Shown here piece by piece: positions 1 through 9,618 of a DNA stretch of 64,000 nucleotides (position 1 is its first letter; each line of letters opens with the position of its first letter). Location: the NCBI GenBank assembly GCA_028285185.1, contig JANQQD010000255.1, forward strand, positions 20,570 through 84,569. The letters are read 5' to 3'. The notes under the pieces were generated by a model. It was not told the origin of the DNA, did not search any database, and saw nothing but the letters and a program-made list of their open reading frames with translations. A program made the translations under genes and the position numbers. The stretch is from Anaerolineae bacterium. Lineage in GTDB: Bacteria > Pseudomonadota > Alphaproteobacteria > DSM-16000 > Inquilinaceae.

Positions 1-2
1 TC

Positions 3-581
3 GCCTGCGAGGCGGCGAACAACGCGGTTCCGCCCGCGGCCATGATTCCCCTTCTCGCTCTCGGAATTCCCGGCGAGGCATTGACGGCGATGATGCTGAC
101 CGTCTTCCACGTACACTCTGTCATCCCGGGGCCGGCGTTGTTCGAGGAGCAGCCCGATTTCGTGCTCGCGCTCTACATCTGCCTCCTCTTGTTGAACGTA
201 TTCGTCCTTCTGTTCCTCGGCCTCTCCAACAAGGTCCTGCTCAAGATCGTGCAGATTCCGTCTCGCTTCATCGGCGTCGTCGTGCTGACGCTGTCCTTCG
301 TCGGTGTCTACTCGCTGCGCAACTCTGCGGTCGACTGCCTCATCGCCGCCGTCTTCGGGGTGCTGGGACTGGTCCTGCGGCGGCTGAACTGGCCGATCGT
401 GCCGATCATTCTGGGAATGGTGCTCGGCGGAATCATGGAGGCGAAGCTCCGCACCTCGTTGCCGCGCCTCAAGGAGCCGTGGGATCTGGTCAACCGCCCC
501 ATTGCCGCGATCATCTTCTCGATGATCGTCCTGGCCATCGCCTTGCATGTCTGGAGCCTGATCCGCGCTCGACGCAATTGA
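3..581 (+). CDS. tctA: TctA-family tricarboxylate transporter permease, C-terminal part
   Basis: The reading frame is already open at the left edge, so only the last 192 residues of a protein usually near 500 residues are present. The motif EAANNA, followed by a Pro/Gly-rich stretch (LALGIPGEA), is typical of the large membrane permease of tripartite tricarboxylate transporters, which works with a periplasmic TctC binding protein and small TctB subunit to import carboxylates. Several hydrophobic segments follow, and the protein ends with a short basic tail (RARRN). No tctB or tctC is visible because the window starts inside this gene. This lies outside the integrated element and marks chromosomal flank. 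Confidence 0.88.
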   Translation, partial: ACEAANNAVPPAAMIPLLALGIPGEALTAMMLTVFHVHSVIPGPALFEEQPDFVLALYICLLLLNVFVLLFLGLSNKVLLKIVQIPSRFIGVVVLTLSFVGVYSLRNSAVDCLIAAVFGVLGLVLRRLNWPIVPIILGMVLGGIMEAKLRTSLPRLKEPWDLVNRPIAAIIFSMIVLAIALHVWSLIRARRN

Positions 582-755
582 TGCCGAAGAGACGGCGCTG
601 CGACGGCAACCCTCTGCGCCCGCGCTCAGCGCTCGGCGCGCTCGCCAACCCCAAGTAAAAGAGCTACAAAGCGACGAGACCGGCTTGGGAACGCGGGAGA
701 GCCGAGGCCTCGGACCTGCGCGTCAGCGGTTCTATAGAAACACCTGAGGGAACAG

Positions 756-1187
756 ATGACAAAGCGCGGCCACTGCCTCTGCGGCGCGACTCGTTGGGAG
801 TTTCACGGTGAGGTCACCTGGGCCTGCTACTGCCATTGCGACGACTGCCGCCGCAACTGTGCGGCACCGCTGGTCGCCTGGCTCGGCGTGCCCGCCAGAA
901 ACTTCAGGTGGCTCGGCGCTGCGCCGAGAACATTCGAAAGTTCCAAAGGCGTAAGGCGTCACTTCTGCGCGACCTGCGGCTCCCCGATGGGATTCGAAGC
1001 GGATCACTACCCTGGCGGCATGCACCTCTACGCCGCGTCCTTGGAAGACCCCGACGACTTCGAACCGACGTTCCACGTGAACTATGGAAGCAGGCTTCCC
1101 TGGCTTCAGATCGACGACGACCTTCCAAAGTACGAAGGCACGCTGCTGGAGTCCCCGGAAGACCCAAAGGGCTACAAGTCGGAATAA
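756..1187 (+). CDS. GFA-family (glutathione-dependent formaldehyde-activating-like) zinc protein
   Basis: The 143-residue protein has the layout of the GFA/CENP-V fold. Zinc-binding cysteines are at C7 and C9 (CLCG), a CYCHCDDC cluster at residues 24-31, and C71/C74 in the CATCGSP motif. The family is named after a bacterial enzyme that condenses formaldehyde with glutathione, but most members have no tested substrate, so a specific reaction cannot be assigned. A GAGGGAA sequence sits just upstream of the ATG. The gene stands alone between the TctA gene and the tRNA-derived junction and is probably ordinary chromosomal content. Confidence 0.85.
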   Translation: MTKRGHCLCGATRWEFHGEVTWACYCHCDDCRRNCAAPLVAWLGVPARNFRWLGAAPRTFESSKGVRRHFCATCGSPMGFEADHYPGGMHLYAASLEDPDDFEPTFHVNYGSRLPWLQIDDDLPKYEGTLLESPEDPKGYKSE

Positions 1188-1220
1188 GTGCGGATCGCTA
1201 AGACTGACCGCGCGAGCTCA

Positions 1221-1305
<85 letters not shown>

Positions 1306-1493
1306 ATCGTTTCAGGTCGTTTTCCCGACGGTGGACGAAAGTAGCGGATACTGGATAAAATGCTGTAAGAGAAGGGTTATTTTGAATCACTCCGTTTGAT
1401 AGAATAGGCGGCAGATAGCGTTAACTTGCGTCCAAGTGGTACCTATATGGTACCTGAAATGAGCTGGCGCAGGGCGCAGCCAGGAGCCGCCAA

Positions 1494-2654
1494 ATGCCGA
1501 AACTCACCAAGCGTGTCGTCGATGCCTTGAAGCCGGAAGCGTCGGAAGTCGTCCATTGGGACTCCGCCCTTTCGGGTTTCGGCGTGCGAGTGTGGCCTAC
1601 CGGTCGAAAGTCGTACATCGTCAAATGCCGCTGCCGTGGTCGCCAAATCAAGATGACGATCGGGACACACGGCCCCATGACCGTCGAGCAAGCCCGGACC
1701 AAGGCGCGGGGCATCATTGCGGAGGCGAAGGCCGGGCAAGACCCGTCCGCAGAGCACTCTCAGATGCGGAAATCACCGACGATGAAGGACCTCGGGCAGC
1801 GCTTTCTCGACGAGTACGTGCCAACCCATTGTCGCCCTACCACCGAACGCGAGTACCGGCGCTCGGTCGAGCTCTTCATCAACCCGGAGATCGGCACACG
1901 GAAGGTCATCGACATTGAGCGGACCGATATCGCCAAACTGCACCATGGCTTGCGAGAAAAGCCGTACCAGGCCAATCGAACGCTCGGCGTCCTGTCAAAG
2001 ATGTTCAACCTCGCCGAAATCTGGGACCTTCGTTCGGACGGCTCGAACCCCTGCCGACATGTGAAAAAATACAAAGAGGAAAAGCGTGAGCGCTTTCTCT
2101 CCGACGAAGAATATAAGCGGCTCGGCGAAGCGTTACGCAAAGCCGAGGCCGAAAAGACGGAAACGCAATCGGCGATCAATGCGATCTGGCTGCTCATGCT
2201 CACAGGCTGCCGGCTGAATGAGATCATGACCTTGAAGTGGGCCTTTGTTGATCTCGAAGCCAAAGAGCTACGCCTGCCCGACTCGAAAACGGGTGCTAAG
2301 ACCGTTCATCTCGGTACGGCGGCGATTGACCGGCTCAAGGCGATCACCAAGCTCGAGGGCAACGATTTCGTCATTACAGGAAAGAAGCCCGGAGGACGCC
2401 TCACAGATCTTCAGCATCCCTGGAGACGCATCCGAAAAACGGCTGGTCTCAACGATGTGCGGCTCCACGACCTTCGGCACTCATTTGCCAGCCGTGGCCT
2501 GATTGTCGGCGAAGGACTGCCAATGATCGGAAAGCTGCTCGGGCACTCACAAATTCAGACAACGGCTCGTTATGCACATCTGGCAAACGATCCAATCAAA
2601 TCGGCTGCCGACCGAATTGCTGATGGAATTTCGATGTCGGCCGCCGCCTCGTGA
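1494..2654 (+). CDS. int: Tyrosine-type site-specific integrase (P4-like)
   Basis: The 386-residue protein starts with an arm-type DNA-binding domain (residues 1-85, with the GFGVRVWPTGRKSY signature) and has a core-binding region at about 95-190 and a catalytic domain from about 200. Active-site residues are visible: R240 (TGCRLNEI), K265, H325 and R328 (LHDLRH), H351 (LLGHSQ) and the nucleophile Y360. Such enzymes recombine the element with a tRNA 3' end. The gene begins about 190 bp inside the tRNA-derived junction, so it almost certainly drives integration and excision of this ICE. The matching excisionase may be the small HTH protein at 45799-46014. Confidence 0.95.
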   Translation: MPKLTKRVVDALKPEASEVVHWDSALSGFGVRVWPTGRKSYIVKCRCRGRQIKMTIGTHGPMTVEQARTKARGIIAEAKAGQDPSAEHSQMRKSPTMKDLGQRFLDEYVPTHCRPTTEREYRRSVELFINPEIGTRKVIDIERTDIAKLHHGLREKPYQANRTLGVLSKMFNLAEIWDLRSDGSNPCRHVKKYKEEKRERFLSDEEYKRLGEALRKAEAEKTETQSAINAIWLLMLTGCRLNEIMTLKWAFVDLEAKELRLPDSKTGAKTVHLGTAAIDRLKAITKLEGNDFVITGKKPGGRLTDLQHPWRRIRKTAGLNDVRLHDLRHSFASRGLIVGEGLPMIGKLLGHSQIQTTARYAHLANDPIKSAADRIADGISMSAAAS

Positions 2655-3255
2655 CAGTCGATCAAACTGGTCATAGCTTCCGCGATTTCGCAGCCGGAGC
2701 ATGGAGAGCTCGGCCAAATCACCACACATGGCAATGCCGTGCTGATATCGACGGGTGCGTGGGCCCGCAACCGTCGACAGCAGCAGAGCCTTTTCCAAAC
2801 AACGGCGTAAAGAGCAAGGCCAATCCAAGAGAGCGCCAAAGTGGCTGAGTTCAACCAAATTGAGCCAGTCGTTCCGGGCAACCTCGACGACCGCATCGAG
2901 CCCATTCTCGCCTTCCGTCGACCTTGCCGTTTGCATCTGCGAAGTTATAAGACGCGTTTGTCGCAATTGCGGCGCACCATGAAAACGGGACGATGAGGCA
3001 AAACTCAATGGATCGTGTGGATAGAATCACACAACGCGAACAAACTGCTTTTGGTATTCTTGTCTTGGACGTTCACATCGAAAAGCGAATACCGGCAATG
3101 CCACTCTGGTGCCAAGGCATTGTCAGTGTTACTCGTAGCGTTACCAAGCTCACTAAGTTAAGTAAGCATCACTCCGCCGCAATCTTCACGTTGCGTCGAT
3201 TCTGAGAAGAATCGTGCGTCTACTAGCTGCGCTACTCTCAGAGATAGAGTAGTTT
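2655..3255. other. 601-bp stretch without a supported gene
   Basis: Between the integrase and the next gene several open frames occur on both strands (for example minus 2547-3008), but they overlap the integrase end, lack recognisable domains and look like chance frames. The composition becomes more AT-rich after about 2990. No terminator or repeat stands out. It may be decayed cargo. Confidence 0.4.
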
Positions 3256-4380
3256 TCATTCGGTGACCATTCTCACTTTCACGGACCCCGCATCCGCGTC
3301 AGACACGCGTTCCATTGTGTTGATCGATACATGCGGCCAGCGGGCTCTGCCGGGATGACCGTCGGGTCGACCAATAAAGTCTAATATCACATTCTGCACG
3401 TACTGCATGAAATGCCGTGTCTGGCCGTTTTCCGCATCCTCCACCTCATAAATCAGAAAAGTTGAATTCATCGCAATGGCATCAGCCTGCCGCACGACGA
3501 ATGGAATGTTGACTATTCCAGCAGAATTCAAGGTTTTTACGCCAGCATGATCAAAGGCGGAATCGACATGCAATCGCATGGTTTTCTTCACTTCACCTGG
3601 CAGCACCTTGGCTACTGCATGACGGAGCATATCCGTCATGTCGACCGGCTCAAAACCCTTGAAGCCGGGAATGGCAACGGTACCTTTAAAGGGATTCTCG
3701 TGAAAATGTTTGTATGGAGCAAAGTATATCGGCTCAAGATCATCTTCGTCAGGATCAACTCCACCGCCAACTACGACACCGTTCACGTTTGGAATGAGTC
3801 GAGGGTCGAACCCAGAAAATGGTTCATCTGGTGCACTACCGACAGCAAGGACACTGTTTCCATGCGGAATAGTCCCTAAGCGCGCTACATTTATCTTAGC
3901 GTCATTGGGACTATTGGCCACTTCAGTTTCAAAATTGGTCATATAGAGCCAAAGCCCCGGTTCTTTGTGAATTGCCTTTCCATCGAATTTTTGTGCTTCA
4001 CCACTAACCGGAAAATCTTCAGCAGCGATCTGGACGATCTTCTGATCGTAATCCAGTGCGACAATGATCTGATCGGTTATGATCGGGGCACCTGTTGCCG
4101 GATCGAATCCGCTCCCCCGGTTCGGTACGCCCTTGTCAACAATCGAAAAATGCAATTCTTCATCATATTGGTTCATCAACAACCGATACCCATTCCCATT
4201 GGGGTCCGTTGCAAACGGCAACGCAATCATATTGAAGCCAAAACCATGAAGTGCATCTGTGTTTTTCCAAACACCCGGCAGCATGCTGAGCGGTCCAAGA
4301 GTCTCATCGCCGGCACTGGCAGTCGCAATTCTTCGCCCTTTGTCGACCATATCTTGAATGAGTTTTTCGGATAGTGCCAT
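3256..4380 (-). CDS. Putative heme-binding / nitrobindin-like protein
   Basis: A 374-residue soluble protein with no signal peptide. Near the N terminus it carries LGPLSMLPGVWKN followed by FNMIALPF, which resembles the opening strand of nitrobindin-type heme-binding beta barrels, but the protein is over twice the length of nitrobindin and I cannot point to an axial histidine. The rest is rich in beta-prone stretches. It lies at the left end of the redox cargo region, on the same strand as the copper proteins and the split quinoprotein operon. The moderate base composition differs from the very GC-rich lod-like genes. Function is inferred weakly; a general ligand-binding beta protein is equally possible. 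Confidence 0.35.
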   Translation of the reverse strand: MALSEKLIQDMVDKGRRIATASAGDETLGPLSMLPGVWKNTDALHGFGFNMIALPFATDPNGNGYRLLMNQYDEELHFSIVDKGVPNRGSGFDPATGAPIITDQIIVALDYDQKIVQIAAEDFPVSGEAQKFDGKAIHKEPGLWLYMTNFETEVANSPNDAKINVARLGTIPHGNSVLAVGSAPDEPFSGFDPRLIPNVNGVVVGGGVDPDEDDLEPIYFAPYKHFHENPFKGTVAIPGFKGFEPVDMTDMLRHAVAKVLPGEVKKTMRLHVDSAFDHAGVKTLNSAGIVNIPFVVRQADAIAMNSTFLIYEVEDAENGQTRHFMQYVQNVILDFIGRPDGHPGRARWPHVSINTMERVSDADAGSVKVRMVTE

Positions 4381-4702
4381 GTTACGTCCTTTCTCAAAAC
4401 AACATGACTACCGCGCAAAAAAGTTCCAAAACAGAGACTATCTAGTTAGCCTCTTTTTCCAACTGAGCATTGTCAGAAACTACGGTTGAGATGCTCGTGA
4501 GTGTACTTGACCTCAGGCGACAATGCAATTTAAACGGTCATTCAATGCCGGACATTCGCCCACAGCAGCTCAACTCGAACACCGAGCCATGTCACAATTA
4601 TCAGAACAGATTCTCTGATACTGGAACATTTGTTGTCTGGTTTTGTCGTTGGCGGTGGCAACCAATGAAACATCGAACAAAATAGAGGTGGACTCTCCTT
4701 AA
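4381..4702. other. Intergenic region, 322 bp
   Basis: No supported gene. It separates the divergently oriented 3256-4380 gene and the ferritin-like fragment, so it should hold the promoter of the former. No clear -35/-10 pair or hairpin was recognised. Confidence 0.4.
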
Positions 4703-5046
4703 GCCGAAGCTTTCGGTGCGGAGACGATCGCGCCACTAAGTGCCCCCGCCGTCAAGTCGGAGCTCGACAAGGTTTTAGAGAGTCCCGCATTTCAAAACGC
4801 AGCACGATCTTCTCTTATCCTCGAAAGTTCGCACCAGCGGCAACAATTGCCTACGGTGGTTGATCCGGACACGGACCTGCTTGTCGATCCTAACGTTGAG
4901 TTGAGAGTTCTGCTCAGCAACGCTGCAGGGATCGAGTACGGACTGATGGTTCAGTACCTCTATGCAGCCTATGCGGCCACAGAGGAGCTTACCGCGGCGT
5001 CCGGACCCGTCATTCCAGGGCACGACCCGCTAGTGCTGCGGCGCTA
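4703..5046 (+). pseudogene. Truncated ferritin-like (VioB-type) domain fragment
   Basis: The frame opens after a stop at 4700-4702 and has no ATG with a ribosome site; the first start-like codon is TTG at 4847. Residues encoded near 4905-4985 include AAGIEYGLMVQYLYAAYAA, clearly similar to AGIEHALMVEYLYAYY in the ferritin-like domain of the 10695-12767 protein. Homology stops after one helix, and the frame then runs antisense through the 3' end of the 5047-6294 gene to 5206. I read it as a decayed fragment of a second ferritin-like gene, cut when the neighbouring gene was joined here. Confidence 0.6.
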
Positions 5047-6294
5047 TCAGGCCCCCGGCGCGGCAGCGGGCGATATCGCCACAAACCCCGATGACGCACA
5101 TGACACCACGTGCGGGACGGCAGGGCTCCCGAACTCCGTAATGGCCAGTTCCCAAGTATTGGCGGGCAGGTTGGTGGGATTCTCGGTGACCACACCAGTC
5201 TCGTAGTTGACCTGCACGAGTGAAGTTCCAAATGGCGTCCCGCCGTGTTCAGGCAAGCCGGTAGCAATGAAACAGGTGTCGTCAACGCCCTTAACCGCAA
5301 TCGCTCCGAAATAGGCATGGCCGCCCGGTAGGGCGATCGATCGCTCGATCGATGGCGCGGCACCATCGACGCGCACCACACGCAAGGTGTTAACATCGGC
5401 GTCCACCAGGAGCAGACGGGACTGATCCGGGGTGATAGCGATGCCATCAATGAAGGTGAATTCCGGATTTGTGATGTTGGTTCGCGTGAACGCGGGATCG
5501 TCAAGGTCGAACACCGCACATCCCGGGACAGGGTAGTTATTTGATAAAGTCATGAACGCGCGATTGCCGATGCCTGGAACGTTGGCGCAACGCACAGAGC
5601 GCGCACACGGGCCACCCGGGCCGGCGCCCGCACCGTCGAAACCGTCAATCTCCGCTGCGAGGACTCTGTGGTCGGCGGCCTTGAAGATCGTCACCGTGCC
5701 CTGGTTGTAGTTGGCGATCACTCCGGTTTCCTCGTCCGCCGAGAAGCCGATCTCCTCGGGTAGCCGGCCGCAGTCGATCCACGCAATCGTCTTCAGGTAG
5801 TCGCCCGAATCTGGGTCGATATCGACAACGGCGACGAAGAGCCCATTCCAATCAGGGTTGCGCACCTCGGTCAGGAAGGATGCCGGAACATACAGCCTCT
5901 TGTACTTGTGATTGATGCCACCGCGCGCGAACGGACTGACTTTCGGCAGGGTCGGCAGGTCGTTGGGAAAGGGTGTGGCCGGGTTTGGATGAATCATGAC
6001 CTGAAAGGTCTCGTCGACCCGTTCGGTGAGGGTGTTGACCACATTGCCGATGCCGGAAGAATTGACGCTAAAAATCCGCGCGCCGTCAGCCGAAACCTTG
6101 CACATCCGCTGGGTTCCAGAGACCGGCACAATGACGGTCGACGGTTTGGCGGGAATAACGCTGGACGACGCGGCGAAGGATTGCGGCAACTCAGGCGCCG
6201 AGTGATAGGCGGTCGGATAGCCAGCCCGGACCTCGACCGGCGGGTAATCTGGGCCGCGAGGATCGCGCATCTGGATGGTGCTTTGATCAGACAT
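5047..6294 (-). CDS. Beta-propeller-like protein of unknown function
   Basis: The 415-residue protein has no signal peptide. It contains repeated stretches of the kind found in propeller blades, such as ADGARIFSVN, DEETGVIANYNQGTVTIF, PDQSRLLLVDADVNTLRVV and KGVDDTCFIATG, where a surface value is tracked along strands. It resembles quinoprotein or YVTN-type propellers in style, but no cofactor-binding residues can be named. It lies in the minus-strand redox cargo set between the cupredoxin gene and the ferritin-like fragment. Its last bases are antisense to the frame of that fragment, which suggests a rearrangement point near 5046. Confidence 0.5.
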   Translation of the reverse strand: MSDQSTIQMRDPRGPDYPPVEVRAGYPTAYHSAPELPQSFAASSSVIPAKPSTVIVPVSGTQRMCKVSADGARIFSVNSSGIGNVVNTLTERVDETFQVMIHPNPATPFPNDLPTLPKVSPFARGGINHKYKRLYVPASFLTEVRNPDWNGLFVAVVDIDPDSGDYLKTIAWIDCGRLPEEIGFSADEETGVIANYNQGTVTIFKAADHRVLAAEIDGFDGAGAGPGGPCARSVRCANVPGIGNRAFMTLSNNYPVPGCAVFDLDDPAFTRTNITNPEFTFIDGIAITPDQSRLLLVDADVNTLRVVRVDGAAPSIERSIALPGGHAYFGAIAVKGVDDTCFIATGLPEHGGTPFGTSLVQVNYETGVVTENPTNLPANTWELAITEFGSPAVPHVVSCASSGFVAISPAAAPGA

Positions 6295-6463
6295 TTTGCA
6301 ATCCCTCCAAATTAACGACTTAGGTGTGGTTTAGGCGGGTTACATACAAAGCTCTGAGTTCTTGCCGGCTCCGACGGCATCGGAGATCACGCAGCCAAGG
6401 CCATTAGCCGTCTGCGCCGCTGTTCACCGAGCTTGGTCTCGGCTTCCGTCGCGCCATCCGGTT

Positions 6464-6958
6464 TCAATCTCTTTTGAGCGTAACTTTCATGCCTTGCTTA
6501 TGCTGTGTGCACCACAGCATAAGCGATCCTTCAAAGTTGTCTTTGACCTCTATTCTGGTCATCTCGACCGGATCCCCAGTAACCCCTGGGAGAATAGCTC
6601 CAAACTTTGAATCACCATCACCTAATTCGACGACGATCTGTGTATTATTCTCGCCATCTCCAAGTTTTCTAATCTTCGCAGGATTCTCCGTGTCGGTTTC
6701 ACCTATACCGTGTTGAATAAAATGCGCTTGGCGAAACACGATGATATCTCCGGGTTCCACGGAAACTTCAACGTGTTGCCCCGCATCGTCAGGCTGACCG
6801 TTGGCGTCGACCTGGGTACAGCGATCGCATTCAGCTTCCCACTTTGAGAACCCGGTAGCGTCAACCAATATTTCTTCAGCCAAAAGCGGCGTCGAGGCAG
6901 AGGCCGCCGAAACAAAGCCAAGCAAAACGGCAGCCAGCATACTGGGACAAACTTTCAT
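6464..6958 (-). CDS. Secreted cupredoxin-like copper protein
   Basis: The 164-residue protein begins with a signal peptide (hydrophobic core AAVLLGFVSA, small residues before TPLLAEE). A type 1 copper site is suggested by a histidine in FIQHGI and by LWCTQHKQGM, which gives Cys, His and Met in the usual C-x(2)-H-x(3)-M order of blue copper proteins. It probably acts as a periplasmic electron carrier. It lies 74 bp downstream of the multicopper oxidase gene on the same strand, so the two may be expressed together and exchange electrons. Confidence 0.65.
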   Translation of the reverse strand: MKVCPSMLAAVLLGFVSAASASTPLLAEEILVDATGFSKWEAECDRCTQVDANGQPDDAGQHVEVSVEPGDIIVFRQAHFIQHGIGETDTENPAKIRKLGDGENNTQIVVELGDGDSKFGAILPGVTGDPVEMTRIEVKDNFEGSLMLWCTQHKQGMKVTLKRD

Positions 6959-7032
6959 CAGAACCCCTCCATTGATTTTGCGGTAGTTTTAAACCGCCGC
7001 GCTACGAGCTCAGTTATGATTCGATGCTGGTT

Positions 7033-9447
7033 TCATAAGCCCTGGTCTTTTGGATCCCACACTTCTATGGGCGCCATCAGACCGCTGTCTTCATGCTTGA
7101 GAATATGGCAGTGGTAAACGAAGCGACCCACCTGTGCATTGTCGACAAAGCTCATCATTACGTAGACAGGGCTACTTACTTCCTCGCGACCTGGAGGTAC
7201 TGTTACGCTGAATGGTGGCATTGGGATCGTATCGTGCCACTCAACTATCGAATTGATTGTTTCGCCTTCGGCAAACTCTGCCCTGCCAAGATTTGAAACT
7301 GATCTGCGTTGAGACGATTCAGGTTCATAAAACTTATAGTCTGGCCCATCGCAATTGGTAACGCCATCACAGACGCTCGATACCGGAGGGGGGACAATGC
7401 CGTGACGGTTAAGATCATCGATGGTCGCCAAACGAAACTTCATCTGGTGGATATGAAAATTATGCAAATCGGCGGTGGGGTTAGAAAGTTCCCATAGTTG
7501 TGGGCTCGCGTCCGCACTTTTGTCCAGCCGTATACAAGTATGCAGCAGGTCAGAATCCCCCCCGTCCCATTTAATAGAATGATCGTCGTTGAGATAGGCC
7601 TCGAAAGGCGCATTAATTGTCAAAGGATCTCCATTTTCGTCTTTAACGACAGATCCATTCCTCATGATAGAAGTGACGATCTTCCATTCAGCCATAATTT
7701 TGGGATCATCATTCTTTGTAAATTCAACTCTTCTATACTCACCGTTGCGCAGGTCGCGCATGCAGCCGGGCGGAAGAGGCCGACTAACTCTATCTGCGCT
7801 GTCCGCCGGCAACAAACCAGCAACGACCGGTTCAGGTTCAGCGATTGATGCATTCAACGCAATCAAGACCGGGTCTCTTTTAGTCTCTTTGAAGGTGATA
7901 CGCGCCAGCTGAATTTCCGGCCACCCATCCGACTCCGGGTTAATACTAATCCATTCATCCCCTGGAGCCCCAATGCGCTGCGGAGGGATTGATCCAGTAA
8001 GCAGTTTTTTCGTTCGCAGGACAAATGCGGTGTCTTTGGCTGGATCGATCTCCCGCCGGTCGATATAGATCTCAACACGTGAGGCCGGCATGAGAAGCAA
8101 GTCAGGAACTCGATAAGAAGGTACGGAAATCTGCTCTCCGCCGTCTGCGGCGGGCTGGGGTTTAGCAGGGACAACCCCATCGACGCTCAGGATCGTCATC
8201 TTCTTGCGGACGAATTCACCATTGGCTGGATCCGAAGCTTCCTCGTCATAGAGTTCCAGCCAGTAGGCGAAATTGGGGCTTAAGTTGCCCAGTCTCAGCA
8301 AGACCCCGGTCTTGGTTTCGTCCACTTCGATTGTCGGGAATTTCTGGCCATTGATCGTGAAAAGCCAGAGCTTGTCTGGATCGGCCGCGCTTTGATCTCC
8401 GTTCAGGTCAGGCTGGCAAAACCCCTTGCGCAATCCTGTATTGCGGGTATCGAACGTGACCCCGTCCTGACCCACGACGCCGCAGACGCGACCCTGCCCG
8501 AAGTTTTGGCCATCGGGATCGGGAGCCCAGCCGCCTTCATCATTTCGTTTGAGCGATATATCGCGCAGGAGCGCATACTTCACGAGAGTGTTTCTGCGAA
8601 GTTCCGCTGTTTTTTCTTCGCATTCAACGAAACTTAGTTCTTCGCAATCTGCCCTCAGGTTCGCATCTCGGCGTCCCACCGAGAGCAGCCCCGCCATGCC
8701 GCCCATCACCTGGTTCGAAGAAATCCCGTGAAGGTGGGAATGATACCAGTTCAGCCCTGGGGGATGGGAGATTCTTCCCGCACCTTCCAGAACCGCCGCA
8801 TTGAGCTCCTCAAATCCCGGGATCGGCACGGTGAACGTGTGCTCTTGCTGCCTTTCCAGACAGCTGTAGATATTGTCGCCGGTGCCCCAGCGCGCTGAAT
8901 CAGGCGGGCCTCCATGTAGGTCTTCGATTTCGCAATGTCCGGGACGAGCAGAAGTCGCGTTGCACGTGGTGACAATCCCGCCGTGGAAGTAGTGCAAATT
9001 GGTCGGATTGGAAGCCAGCGGAGGCGTTGGATGAACCTCGTCAGGCTCGCAATGATGCGGGTGTTTGGGCTCGACGAGTGGTTTGTCCAGCGCGTTGGTC
9101 AAAGTAACCTCGACCGTATCACCTGCCCGGGCTTCGACGACGGGCGGCAGGTAGGTCCCATAATTCTCCGTCTTTATTGAATGGCCACCAATAGTTATTT
9201 CTTTGGTTTGAGCCTTCAGATTGATTTTTACAATCTTGCGCTCTTCATCATTATTGTCCCTGCCGCTATTTGCGACCTCACAACCAAATGGGTTGTTATT
9301 AGGTATTGGCTCAAAAGAGGAGCAAATTGGCGGATCCTTAAACTCAATTATACCCGCTTGCGGTAACAAATCTTGCGCATCGCTTGCGCTCACCGTGAAG
9401 CTTGCGACCAATATCCCTGCACATACGAAGTTCGAGAATCTATCCAT
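7033..9447 (-). CDS. Periplasmic multicopper oxidase
   Basis: I place the start at the ATG at 9447 because it begins a good signal peptide (FVCAGILVASFTVSASDAQ); a longer frame to 9525 would bury it. The 804-residue protein has cupredoxin domains with the copper ligands NLHYFHGG (near residue 150), WYHSHLHG (near 235), NFHIHQ in the last third, and the C-terminal FVYHCHILKHEDSGLM with H779, C780, H781, H785 and M791. These form the type 1 site and trinuclear cluster that couple substrate oxidation to reduction of oxygen to water. The protein is longer than the roughly 500 residues of typical laccases, with large insertions. It may feed on the neighbouring cupredoxin. Confidence 0.88.
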   Translation of the reverse strand: MDRFSNFVCAGILVASFTVSASDAQDLLPQAGIIEFKDPPICSSFEPIPNNNPFGCEVANSGRDNNDEERKIVKINLKAQTKEITIGGHSIKTENYGTYLPPVVEARAGDTVEVTLTNALDKPLVEPKHPHHCEPDEVHPTPPLASNPTNLHYFHGGIVTTCNATSARPGHCEIEDLHGGPPDSARWGTGDNIYSCLERQQEHTFTVPIPGFEELNAAVLEGAGRISHPPGLNWYHSHLHGISSNQVMGGMAGLLSVGRRDANLRADCEELSFVECEEKTAELRRNTLVKYALLRDISLKRNDEGGWAPDPDGQNFGQGRVCGVVGQDGVTFDTRNTGLRKGFCQPDLNGDQSAADPDKLWLFTINGQKFPTIEVDETKTGVLLRLGNLSPNFAYWLELYDEEASDPANGEFVRKKMTILSVDGVVPAKPQPAADGGEQISVPSYRVPDLLLMPASRVEIYIDRREIDPAKDTAFVLRTKKLLTGSIPPQRIGAPGDEWISINPESDGWPEIQLARITFKETKRDPVLIALNASIAEPEPVVAGLLPADSADRVSRPLPPGCMRDLRNGEYRRVEFTKNDDPKIMAEWKIVTSIMRNGSVVKDENGDPLTINAPFEAYLNDDHSIKWDGGDSDLLHTCIRLDKSADASPQLWELSNPTADLHNFHIHQMKFRLATIDDLNRHGIVPPPVSSVCDGVTNCDGPDYKFYEPESSQRRSVSNLGRAEFAEGETINSIVEWHDTIPMPPFSVTVPPGREEVSSPVYVMMSFVDNAQVGRFVYHCHILKHEDSGLMAPIEVWDPKDQGL

Positions 9448-9618
9448 AAACCTCACCCCCGTTTGTATTCGAGTGCTGCGCCCAAGGGGTAATGACTGCC
9501 GAGCAAAAGGCAGAGCTCTGCTCAACTTTTCCTAGTATATGCTAACGCCGTTGGCTCGCGATCTCAACAAGCAGTGTTTTGCAAGGATGAGACTATGGCG
9601 CTTGGCGCATCGCCCGGA

